Below, piece after piece: positions 1-5,099 of a stretch of DNA of 5,099 bases. Source of the DNA: Anaerolineales bacterium (GTDB taxonomy: Bacteria; Chloroflexota; Anaerolineae; 4572-78; NAK82); NCBI GenBank assembly GCA_024643945.1, contig JAHELX010000493.1, positions 1 through 5,099 on the forward strand. The letters are read 5' to 3'. The notes under the pieces were generated by a model. The model was not told the origin of the DNA. It searched no databases and saw only the letters and a program-made list of their open reading frames with translations. A program made the position numbers and the translations under genes. Position 1 is the stretch's first letter; each line of letters begins with the position of its first letter.

Positions 1-1668
1 CGCGAGGTGTTGCCCGGCTTCGCCAGCCCCCTGGCCCTGTCGCTAAGCCTGGAGCACGACTATGGACGGGCTCTCAGTGAGTTCTTCCGCGATATTAAAA
101 TGGGCGAGGCTCCGCCCGGCACCGTTTGGGGCCGGCCCTTCTTTGGCCGGGGCTACTGGAACGTGGGCGTGACCAAGCAGTTTGCGGCCCTGGTCCCTGG
201 CTTTAAAGAGCGCGTCCTCGACCAGACGATGGGCATTGAGCCCACGTACGAGGGGGATGGGCTGACTACTCCCTGGTCACCCCGGACCATCCTGCGCGCG
301 TTGCCCATTCTGTTTGCCCTCAACGACCGGTTCAAAAAGGAGTGGCGCGACGGGCGTGTCTATCGGGATCGCTTTTTGAACCAAATTGAGCCAGCACTGG
401 CCGCCGTAGACCCGGCTTCCCTGTCGGATGAGGAATTGGCTGATTACTGCCGCCAGATGGCTGAACTGCATTGGGAAGCCAACAGTACTGCCATCCGGGT
501 CAGTATGCTTTCTACCCAGGCGCAAGACGACTTCGAGCCGATGGTCCGCCGTCTGAACGCGACACTGCCGCGCGACCAGCACGTTGCCGAGGGCGACCTG
601 ATCACCGGCCTGAGCGATGTGCGCACCGCCCAACCCACGCTGGAATTGTGGGAACTGGCCCGGGCTGTCCTGCGGGATTCTCAGGTTGCTGATGCCGTCA
701 CCCAGGGCGATCCAGATGACATCCCCAGACGCCTGCAGGCCACCGAGGCTGGGCGTGTCTTTTGGGCACGGGTGCATGATTACCTGGCGCGCTATCATTA
801 CATGGCTTCCATAGACGAAGACCTCGGTCAGCCCCGTTGGGACGAGGATCCCAGCTTCGTCCTTTCCACGTTGCAAGCCTATACCGGCGCCGACGAGTCA
901 CTGGACCCGGCACGTCGCCTGGAAACTCAGCGGCAGGTACGCCGGGCGACTGAGCGGCGGGTGCTGGAGATTCTGTCGCGGAGTTGGCGGCGCCTGTGGC
1001 CCTTTGGCCGGCGATCGTTCATTAAGCAGTTGCGCCTGGTCCGGCGTTACGTCTGGTGGCGAGAAGAGACACGGGTCATCGCTTCGCGCGCTTTTTACCA
1101 GTGCCGTCGCTTCTACAAGGAGTTGGGGCGGCGCTGGGCCGCACAGGGGGTCCTCGACGAGCCGGATCACATCTTCTTACTACGCTGGCCGGCCATCCGG
1201 GACGTCCTCGATGGAGAAACACCAGCCAACGGCCCGCGGGACCAGGTAGGAAGTTACCTGCGTTTGAAGACCTGCTACCGCAACTTTGAACCCCCTGGCG
1301 TCATCGGCGTGGGAGCCAGCATGCGGAAGCCGGCCGTCCGGCCCGGCCAGCGCGTGTTCGAGGGCATCCCATGCAGCAGCGGGCGGGTGGAAGGCATCGC
1401 TCGCGTGGTCGAGACACTGGAGGAAGCGCGCGCCTTGCAGCGCGGCGAAATCCTGGTCGCCCGCTATACCAACCCCGGCTGGACACCTCTCTTCAACCTG
1501 GCGGGAGGTGTCGTCATCGAGGAGGGCGGGCTGCTCTCCCATGGGGCGGTGGTGGCACGCGAGTATGGTATCCCAGCCGTGCTACGCATTGAAGGCGCAA
1601 CTAAAATCTTCCGCACCGGCCAGCAACTGCGCATTGACGGCAGTGCGGGGACGGTCGAGATTATGTGA
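1..1668 (+). CDS. PEP-utilizing dikinase-like phosphotransferase, C-terminal part (5' end outside window)
   Basis: This is the C-terminal 555 codons of a PEP-utilizing family protein. The frame is open from base 1. The first residues (EVLPGFASPLALSL) match a motif normally found mid-protein, after the ATP-binding domain, so the GTG at base 7 is not taken as a start. In-window codons about 10-435 form the central acceptor-type region, with the family signature PRWDEDP near codons 280-286 and a basic Arg/Trp-rich stretch near 330-360. The last ~105 codons are the mobile phosphohistidine domain: EGIPCSSGRVEG, then EEGGLLSHGAVVAREYGIPA with the catalytic His at bases 1540-1542, then an RIDGSAGTVEI end. 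Having the His domain last, with no pyruvate-binding domain after it, resembles rifampicin phosphotransferase and phenylphosphate synthase, which pass a phosphate from ATP via His to a small molecule (AMP and Pi released). The substrate here is unknown. It is probably cytoplasmic and co-transcribed with the ligase 53 bases downstream. Family assignment is firm; function is not. Confidence 0.9.
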   Translation, partial: REVLPGFASPLALSLSLEHDYGRALSEFFRDIKMGEAPPGTVWGRPFFGRGYWNVGVTKQFAALVPGFKERVLDQTMGIEPTYEGDGLTTPWSPRTILRALPILFALNDRFKKEWRDGRVYRDRFLNQIEPALAAVDPASLSDEELADYCRQMAELHWEANSTAIRVSMLSTQAQDDFEPMVRRLNATLPRDQHVAEGDLITGLSDVRTAQPTLELWELARAVLRDSQVADAVTQGDPDDIPRRLQATEAGRVFWARVHDYLARYHYMASIDEDLGQPRWDEDPSFVLSTLQAYTGADESLDPARRLETQRQVRRATERRVLEILSRSWRRLWPFGRRSFIKQLRLVRRYVWWREETRVIASRAFYQCRRFYKELGRRWAAQGVLDEPDHIFLLRWPAIRDVLDGETPANGPRDQVGSYLRLKTCYRNFEPPGVIGVGASMRKPAVRPGQRVFEGIPCSSGRVEGIARVVETLEEARALQRGEILVARYTNPGWTPLFNLAGGVVIEEGGLLSHGAVVAREYGIPAVLRIEGATKIFRTGQQLRIDGSAGTVEIM

Positions 1669-1721
1669 ACTCGAAACATTCACGATCAGGCCGGCGCATA
1701 CCTGAGGCTGGAAGGTAACTG

Positions 1722-2792
1722 ATGAGAAAAATACGCGTGCTGAACCTGGGCAGTGTTTCCGCGGTCCGCTCTCAAACCGTCTACCATGCGGCGGCCTGCG
1801 CGATGACCGAGGACACGCCCGACACGATCATCCTCGTCAGCCCCGACCAGCCCTACGTATGCGTCGGCTACCACCAGGACGTGGAGAAAGAGGTGGATCT
1901 GGCCTACTGCCGGGCCCTGGGGTTGCCAGTCCTGCGCCGCGAGGTGGGGGGTGGCGCCGTCTATCTGGATCATGGTCAGGTTTTCACGCAATGGATTTTC
2001 CACCCCGGCCACCTGCCCCAAGCCCTGGAGGAACGTTTCGAACTTTACATCCGGCCACTGGTGGCAACGTACCAGGCCCTGGGAATCAACGCCTATCACC
2101 GGCCCATCAACGACATTCATGTAGACGGCAAAAAGATCGGCGGGACCGGCGCGGCGCAGATGGGCCTGGCCGAAGTAGTGGTCGGCAGCCTGATGTTCAG
2201 CTTCGACAAGGCGATCATGGCGCGCGTGTTGAAGGTGTCCTCAGAGAAGATGCGCGACAAAATCTTCGAGAGCCTGGAGCAGTATATGACCACAATCGGT
2301 GAGCAACTCGCCCCTATGCCTGAACGACGGATGGTCAAGGAACTATATCTCGAAAAGTGTGCTGCGGCCCTCAACGCCGAGTTGCTGCCCGGTGAATGGA
2401 GACCCGAGGAGGAAGCCATGGCCGCCGAGATGGACGCGCGCTTTACCTCCGAAGATTGGCTGTATCAGAAGGGTGGGCTGCGCCAGGGGGGAGTGAAGAT
2501 TCACGAGGATGTACGGGTGATGGAGACAGCCTTCAAGACGCCAGGGGGTCTCATCCGGGTAACGATCTGCCTCCGGGAGGGACAGATTGACGACCTCGCC
2601 ATTTCCGGCGATTTCACGTTGCTGCCTGCTTCGGCTCTGGGCTCCCTCGAGCAGGCAGTACTGGGACTCGACCTGACACGCGATTCGCTGGTGGCGCACA
2701 TCCAGGAAGTCTACCGGAAGCAGGCAATCCAGTCCCCCGGCGTGACGCCGGAGCACTTCGCCCAGGCGATTTTATTGGCGGCGAGCGAATGA
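1722..2792 (+). CDS. lplA: Lipoate-protein ligase A family protein with C-terminal accessory domain
   Basis: Predicted cytoplasmic ligase of 356 residues that activates lipoate with ATP and attaches it to a lysine of an acceptor protein. The N-terminal catalytic domain spans about residues 1-190. It has VCVGYHQD (46-53), the substrate-loop motif RREVGGGAVYLDHGQ (72-86), and NDIHVDGKKIGGTG (130-143), in which Lys138 aligns with the catalytic lysine of LplA/LipB enzymes. The C-terminal part (about 240-356) resembles the lipoate ligase accessory domain: W246, a GGLIRV stretch and SGDF near 295-298. Some organisms encode this domain as a separate LplB protein, so this looks like a complete fused enzyme. 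The position usually held by His in the HG(T/S)L motif is Val154. The ATG is preceded by GGAAGG at 1710-1715, six bases away, which fixes the start. A terminator follows 58 bases after the stop. No lipoyl acceptor (GcvH, E2, LbpA type) is in the window. An octanoyltransferase or lipoyl-relay role is possible. Confidence 0.9.
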   Translation: MRKIRVLNLGSVSAVRSQTVYHAAACAMTEDTPDTIILVSPDQPYVCVGYHQDVEKEVDLAYCRALGLPVLRREVGGGAVYLDHGQVFTQWIFHPGHLPQALEERFELYIRPLVATYQALGINAYHRPINDIHVDGKKIGGTGAAQMGLAEVVVGSLMFSFDKAIMARVLKVSSEKMRDKIFESLEQYMTTIGEQLAPMPERRMVKELYLEKCAAALNAELLPGEWRPEEEAMAAEMDARFTSEDWLYQKGGLRQGGVKIHEDVRVMETAFKTPGGLIRVTICLREGQIDDLAISGDFTLLPASALGSLEQAVLGLDLTRDSLVAHIQEVYRKQAIQSPGVTPEHFAQAILLAASE

Positions 2793-2850
2793 TGAAATCT
2801 TAGAGCGTAACTCAAAAGTAGGATGGGAGGCCTGCCCCACGGCTTTTCAG

Positions 2851-2887
2851 AAAGGTGTGCCGGAGTTGAACTCTGGTACACCTTTTT
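2851..2887 (+). terminator. Rho-independent terminator after the lipoate ligase gene
   Basis: Bases 2851-2865 pair with 2871-2885 over 15 positions, with two G-U wobbles and no mismatches, around a 5-base TTGAA loop. The right arm runs into a T tract (2883-2887), followed by GATTT. An A-rich left foot (AAAGG) is also typical. It should end the dikinase-ligase transcript and insulate the downstream AOR unit. Confidence 0.9.
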
Positions 2888-2897
2888 GATTTCACGG

Positions 2898-2925
2898 CTG
2901 ACACACGATTTTAAGCTTCTATTAA
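2898..2925 (+). promoter_or_regulatory. Possible second, weaker promoter (CTGACA / TATTAA)
   Basis: CTGACA at 2898-2903 differs from the -35 consensus by one base. It is followed after 16 bases by TATTAA at 2920-2925, which matches four of six -10 positions. If used, its -10 box would overlap the second TTAAG copy and transcription would start near 2932, inside the repeat array, so the repeats would then act as a repressor site. This is a weak candidate compared with the TATAAT at 2971. Confidence 0.2.
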
Positions 2926-2948
2926 GGTTGGCTTAAGTCGGACTTAAA
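2911..2948 (+). repeat. Four TTAAG/TTAAA direct repeats with exact 11-base period
   Basis: TTAAG occurs at 2911-2915, 2922-2926 and 2933-2937, and TTAAA at 2944-2948, so each copy starts exactly 11 bases after the one before. The six bases between copies are not conserved. The array lies just upstream of the TATAAT at 2971, and its last copy reaches the edge of the expected -35 region. Tandem short boxes with 11-base spacing are the classic target layout of OmpR/PhoB-family response regulators. The TTAA core also recalls Pho boxes of cyanobacteria and Bacillus. A regulator binding site is inferred; the regulator is unknown. Confidence 0.6.
2933..2947. promoter_or_regulatory. Perfect 15-base dyad, candidate operator
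   Basis: TTAAGTC (2933-2939) and GACTTAA (2941-2947) are exact inverted repeats around a single G. The dyad is built from the third and fourth TTAA boxes of the 11-base array. It would lie at about -50 to -36 relative to a start near 2983, a position suited to an activator or a dimeric repressor. It is an alternative reading of the same bases as the direct-repeat array; sequence alone does not decide between them. Confidence 0.45.
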
Positions 2949-2970
2949 GACGGGCACCACGTTCGAGGGA

Positions 2971-2976
2971 TATAAT
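2971..2976 (+). promoter_or_regulatory. Consensus -10 box (TATAAT) for the AOR operon
   Basis: An exact sigma-70-type TATAAT lies 72 bases before the AOR start codon, in the only AT-rich gap of the window and downstream of the terminator. At 16-18 base spacing the -35 position reads roughly AGACGG, a poor match to TTGACA, and there is no TG of an extended -10. A promoter with a good -10 and a weak -35 next to repeated boxes is typical of activator-dependent control. Transcription would start near 2983, giving a leader of about 65 bases. Confidence 0.55.
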
Positions 2977-2994
2977 GAGCTAGCTCGCAAGAGC
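2977..2994 (+). other. Palindrome and small GCAA-loop hairpin at the expected transcript start
   Basis: GAGCTAGCTC (2977-2986) is a perfect 10-base palindrome directly after the -10 box. Overlapping it, GCTC (2983-2986) and GAGC (2991-2994) form a 4-base-pair stem closed by GCAA, a stable GNRA-type tetraloop. The palindrome could be an operator over the start site. The hairpin would sit at or very near the 5' end of the AOR mRNA, where it could slow decay. Both are short, so chance is a real alternative. Confidence 0.3.
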
Positions 2995-3032
2995 GCACGG
3001 AAAACTGAAAACGCTGAATAAAGAAGTCTTCC

Positions 3033-3039
3033 AGGAGGG
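3033..3039 (+). promoter_or_regulatory. Strong Shine-Dalgarno sequence for the AOR gene, decides the start
   Basis: AGGAGGG is close to a full complement of the 16S rRNA 3' end. It is 9 bases before ATG 3049 but only 3 bases before the in-frame GTG at 3043, which is too close for efficient initiation. This spacing favours the ATG. Confidence 0.75.
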
Positions 3040-3048
3040 AGGGTGGAC

Positions 3049-4854
3049 ATGTTTGGCTGGACAGGGACAATTCTGCGAGTAGATTTAACCCAGAGAAGAG
3101 TGACCCGCGAGGCCACCGATCCCCAACACGCCAAAATGTATATCGGTGCCCGCGGCCTGGGGACCAAGATCATGTACGATGAAGTTGACCCCAGGGTTGA
3201 CCCACTGAGTCCGGGCAACAAGCTGCTCTTTGCCCCGGGGCCCTTCTCCGGCACTCACGTTCCCTCCGCCGGACGCTACGACTTGATCACCAAGGGGCCG
3301 CTGACGGGAGCGATTGCCGCTTCCAACTGCGGCGGCACCTTTGGCGCCGAGTTGAAGCAGGCCGGCTACGACGTGCTCATCGTCGAGGGACGAGCCAGGG
3401 AGCCCGTCTATATCTGGATTGAGGACGGTCAGGTTGAAATTCGCGACGCCGGCCATATCTGGGGCCAGAGCGTGCCCGACACCACCAGGATGATCCAGGC
3501 CGAGACGGATGAGGACGCCCGGTTGGCCTGCATCGGCCCGGCAGGTGAGAAGATGGTTCTGTTCGCCTGCGTGATGAACGAAATGCACCGGGCCGCCGGC
3601 CGGAGCGGGGTGGGTGCCGTGATGGGCTCCAAGAATCTCAAAGCCATCGCCGTAGTGGGCACGGGGAGAATAAAAGTGGCTGATGGAGAAGCATTCGCAT
3701 CGGCTGTCTTGAAAGCCCAACAAAGAATCCAGGCGCATCCAATCGGCGGCGAGGCGCTCAAGGCCTACGGCACCAACGTATTGATGAACGTCATCAATGA
3801 AGTCGGCGGTCTTCCCACCTGCAACCACCGCGACGCGCACTTCCCCAACGCGGATAAGGTCGGCGGCGAGACGCTGTCGGCTAAATACCTCCTCCGCCCC
3901 AAGGCCTGCACCTCCTGCAGCATCAGTTGCGGACGCTTTACCCGGGTTACCAACCCCAAATACGCGGGGGAGGGAGAGGGGCCAGAGTACGAGACTTCCT
4001 GGGCTTTGGGCCCAGAGTGCGGCATCGACGACCTGGATGCCATCACCAAGGCCAACTACCTGTGCAACGAGTTAGGCATGGATACCATCAGCATGGGCGT
4101 AACCATCGCTTGTGCCATGGATATGTACCAGGCTGGTATCCTCACCCTCGAAGATACCGATGGTCTCCCCCTGAACTTTGGAAACGCAGAGGCCATGGTG
4201 GAGATGGTGCGCAAGACAGGGTTGCGCCAGGGATTTGGAGATAAACTGGCCCTGGGTTCCTACCGGCTGGCCGAAGGCTACGGCCATCCTGAGTACTCCA
4301 TGTCTGTCAAGAAGCAGGAACCAGCGGCTTACGACCCACGAGCAATCCAGGGGATCGGCCTCGAATACGCCACCTCCAATCGAGGTGCGTGCCACGTGCG
4401 TGGCTATACGATAGCATCGGAGGTATTAGGCAATCCCACCAAGGTCGACCAGCACGTCACCCAGGGGAAAGCCGAGCTGGCCATCACCTTCCAGAACCTC
4501 ACTGCTGCCCTTGACTCCTCAGGTGCCTGCCTTTTCGCCACCTTCGGAATTGGGCAGGATGAACTGGCTGAAATGCTCAGCGCTCTCACCGGAGTGCCGT
4601 ACTCCACTGAGGAGTTCCTCAAGGTGGGAGAGCGCATCTGGAACCTGGAACGGTTGTGGAATCTCAAGGCCGGGTTCACTGCCAAAGACGACACCCTACC
4701 CCAGCGCTTGCTGAAAGAACCTATCCAGACTGGGCCCTCCAAGGGAAAGGTGAACAGACTGGATCAAATGCTGCCAGAGTATTACAACCTGCGCGGCTGG
4801 GATGGGGACGGGATCCCTGGCCAGGAGAAACTCCAGGAACTATCTCTGGCATAG
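3049..4854 (+). CDS. aor: Aldehyde ferredoxin oxidoreductase family tungsten enzyme
   Basis: Full-length AOR-family protein of 601 residues from ATG 3049 (603 if GTG 3043 is used). Such enzymes oxidise aldehydes to carboxylic acids, or run in reverse, using a tungsten bis-pyranopterin centre and one [4Fe-4S] cluster, with ferredoxin as partner. The start MFGWTGTILRVDLT is typical of the family N-terminal domain (about 1-210); the C-terminal domains fill the rest. Cluster ligands appear as C-x2-C-x3-C at Cys287, Cys290 and Cys294, with Cys494 in DSSGAC (489-494). This nearly matches Pyrococcus furiosus AOR numbering (288, 291, 295, 494). Glu313 in GPEYET and His449 in CHVRGY correspond to the active-site Glu313 and His448 of that enzyme. 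The first pterin-motif copy reads NELGMD (340-345), with Asn replacing the usual Asp. There is no signal peptide, so it is cytoplasmic. It has its own promoter region and is followed by a MoaD-like gene after 4 bases. The aldehyde substrate cannot be read from sequence; FOR- or WOR-type paralogues remain possible. Confidence 0.95.
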   Translation: MFGWTGTILRVDLTQRRVTREATDPQHAKMYIGARGLGTKIMYDEVDPRVDPLSPGNKLLFAPGPFSGTHVPSAGRYDLITKGPLTGAIAASNCGGTFGAELKQAGYDVLIVEGRAREPVYIWIEDGQVEIRDAGHIWGQSVPDTTRMIQAETDEDARLACIGPAGEKMVLFACVMNEMHRAAGRSGVGAVMGSKNLKAIAVVGTGRIKVADGEAFASAVLKAQQRIQAHPIGGEALKAYGTNVLMNVINEVGGLPTCNHRDAHFPNADKVGGETLSAKYLLRPKACTSCSISCGRFTRVTNPKYAGEGEGPEYETSWALGPECGIDDLDAITKANYLCNELGMDTISMGVTIACAMDMYQAGILTLEDTDGLPLNFGNAEAMVEMVRKTGLRQGFGDKLALGSYRLAEGYGHPEYSMSVKKQEPAAYDPRAIQGIGLEYATSNRGACHVRGYTIASEVLGNPTKVDQHVTQGKAELAITFQNLTAALDSSGACLFATFGIGQDELAEMLSALTGVPYSTEEFLKVGERIWNLERLWNLKAGFTAKDDTLPQRLLKEPIQTGPSKGKVNRLDQMLPEYYNLRGWDGDGIPGQEKLQELSLA

Positions 4855-4858
4855 AGTT

Positions 4859-5099
4859 ATGAAGATACGATACTTCGCAAGAATTCGCGAACTCACCGGA
4901 GAGAACGAGGTGGAATGGGCTAAGCCTGCGGACACCCTCGGCATGCTGATGCATGACCTGGCTGATCATTACGGTCAGAGTTTCCGGCGTCGGGTCTTAG
5001 CCGACGAAGGATTAAGCTCAACGATTATCGTCTTGGTCAATGGATATGACGCCCGGCACCTGGGCGGCGCTGATGCACCTCTTCATCCAGATGACATAG
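4859..5099 (+). CDS. moaD: MoaD/ThiS family sulfur-carrier protein (3' end outside window)
   Basis: The first 80 codons of a small ubiquitin-like (beta-grasp) protein. It begins MKIRYFARIRELTG, the usual MoaD opening (strand, then R-E-L-x-G). Then come a leucine-rich helix region (TLGMLMHDLADHYG, 26-39), the central strand IIVLVNG (56-62), and HLGGADAPLHPDDI (67-80), which matches the family's h-x-G-x-x-x-x-L-x-x-x-D segment. The family then normally has a strand and a C-terminal Gly-Gly that carries the thiocarboxylate. Those last ~10-15 residues lie beyond the window, so the Gly-Gly is not verified. The final TAG bases are out of frame. The ATG is 4 bases after the AOR stop, with no strong ribosome site of its own, so translational coupling is likely. 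Its expected role is sulfur donation in building the pterin dithiolene of the tungsten cofactor, probably dedicated to the preceding AOR. A ThiS-like role is less likely in this context. Confidence 0.88.
   Translation, partial: MKIRYFARIRELTGENEVEWAKPADTLGMLMHDLADHYGQSFRRRVLADEGLSSTIIVLVNGYDARHLGGADAPLHPDDI

Noticed and set aside
7..9. GTG as the true start of the first gene
   Set aside because: The frame stays open upstream to base 1, and the following motif belongs to the middle of such proteins, so the gene is cut by the window edge.
277..876. 199-codon open frame on the minus strand inside the dikinase-like gene
   Set aside because: It is antisense to clear PEP-utilizing family sequence, and its translation shows no family features.
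2824..2839. TGGG/CCCA hairpin with an AGGCCT centre before the terminator
   Set aside because: Only four pairs around an 8-base loop and no T tract, so chance is the simplest explanation.
2911..2948. CRISPR array or replication iterons
   Set aside because: The repeat unit is only five bases and stands directly in front of a promoter; no spacer or origin features are present.
3043..3045. GTG as the AOR start
   Set aside because: It is only 3-4 bases from the Shine-Dalgarno. ATG 3049 has normal spacing and puts the protein in near-identical register with known AOR residues. It cannot be fully excluded.
2983..3048. Molybdenum or tungsten cofactor riboswitch in the AOR leader
   Set aside because: The predicted leader is only about 65 bases, A-rich and nearly unstructured apart from one 4-base-pair hairpin, too little for the known Moco aptamer.
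2922..3254. 110-codon minus-strand frame reaching into the intergenic region
   Set aside because: It runs across the promoter and the AOR N-terminus, its translation looks random, and no convincing gene context supports it.
3085..3840. 251-codon open frame on the minus strand inside the AOR gene
   Set aside because: It lies wholly antisense to a gene with all family motifs, has no recognisable domain, and is the kind of shadow frame expected from GC-rich codon bias.
5097..5099. TAG at the window end as the stop of the MoaD-like gene
   Set aside because: It is out of frame (the reading is ATA then G), and the family C-terminus has not yet been reached.

Overview
The window carries four protein genes, all on the plus strand, in what look like two transcription units. 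The DNA is GC-rich in the genes, and the genes read like those of an anaerobic bacterium. An aldehyde ferredoxin oxidoreductase (AOR) family enzyme with its own MoaD-like protein points to tungsten- or molybdenum-pterin metabolism and ferredoxin-linked redox chemistry. A bacterial-type terminator, a TATAAT box and strong Shine-Dalgarno sequences argue for Bacteria rather than Archaea. An Anaerolineae-like Chloroflexota or another uncultured anaerobe would fit, but that is an inference from gene content and style only.

First unit (1-2890). The window opens inside a large PEP-utilizing, dikinase-like phosphotransferase whose N-terminal part lies upstream. Its swivelling phosphohistidine domain is at the C-terminus. 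This is the layout of rifampicin phosphotransferase and phenylphosphate synthase-type proteins, not of true PEP synthase. After 53 bases with no recognisable feature comes a complete two-domain lipoate-protein ligase (1722-2792). The unit ends at a very good intrinsic terminator (2851-2887). The 58 bases between the ligase stop and the terminator hold nothing I can name.

Control region (2888-3048). This short stretch is AT-rich compared with its surroundings. It contains four TTAAG/TTAAA pentamers spaced exactly 11 bases apart, two of which also form a perfect 15-base dyad. Downstream are a consensus TATAAT with no good -35 box, a 10-base palindrome and a small GCAA-loop hairpin near the expected transcript start, and a strong ribosome binding site. 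Together these suggest that the second unit is transcribed separately, probably under an activator or repressor.

Second unit (3049 to the window end). A full-length AOR-family tungsten enzyme is followed after 4 bases by a MoaD/ThiS-family ubiquitin-like sulfur carrier cut off by the window edge. The two presumably work together: the MoaD-like protein supplies dithiolene sulfur for the pterin cofactor that the oxidoreductase needs. No lipoyl acceptor protein, ferredoxin or other pterin-synthesis gene is in the window, so any functional link between the lipoate ligase, the dikinase-like enzyme and the AOR remains a hypothesis. No tRNA, rRNA, CRISPR array or insertion sequence was seen.
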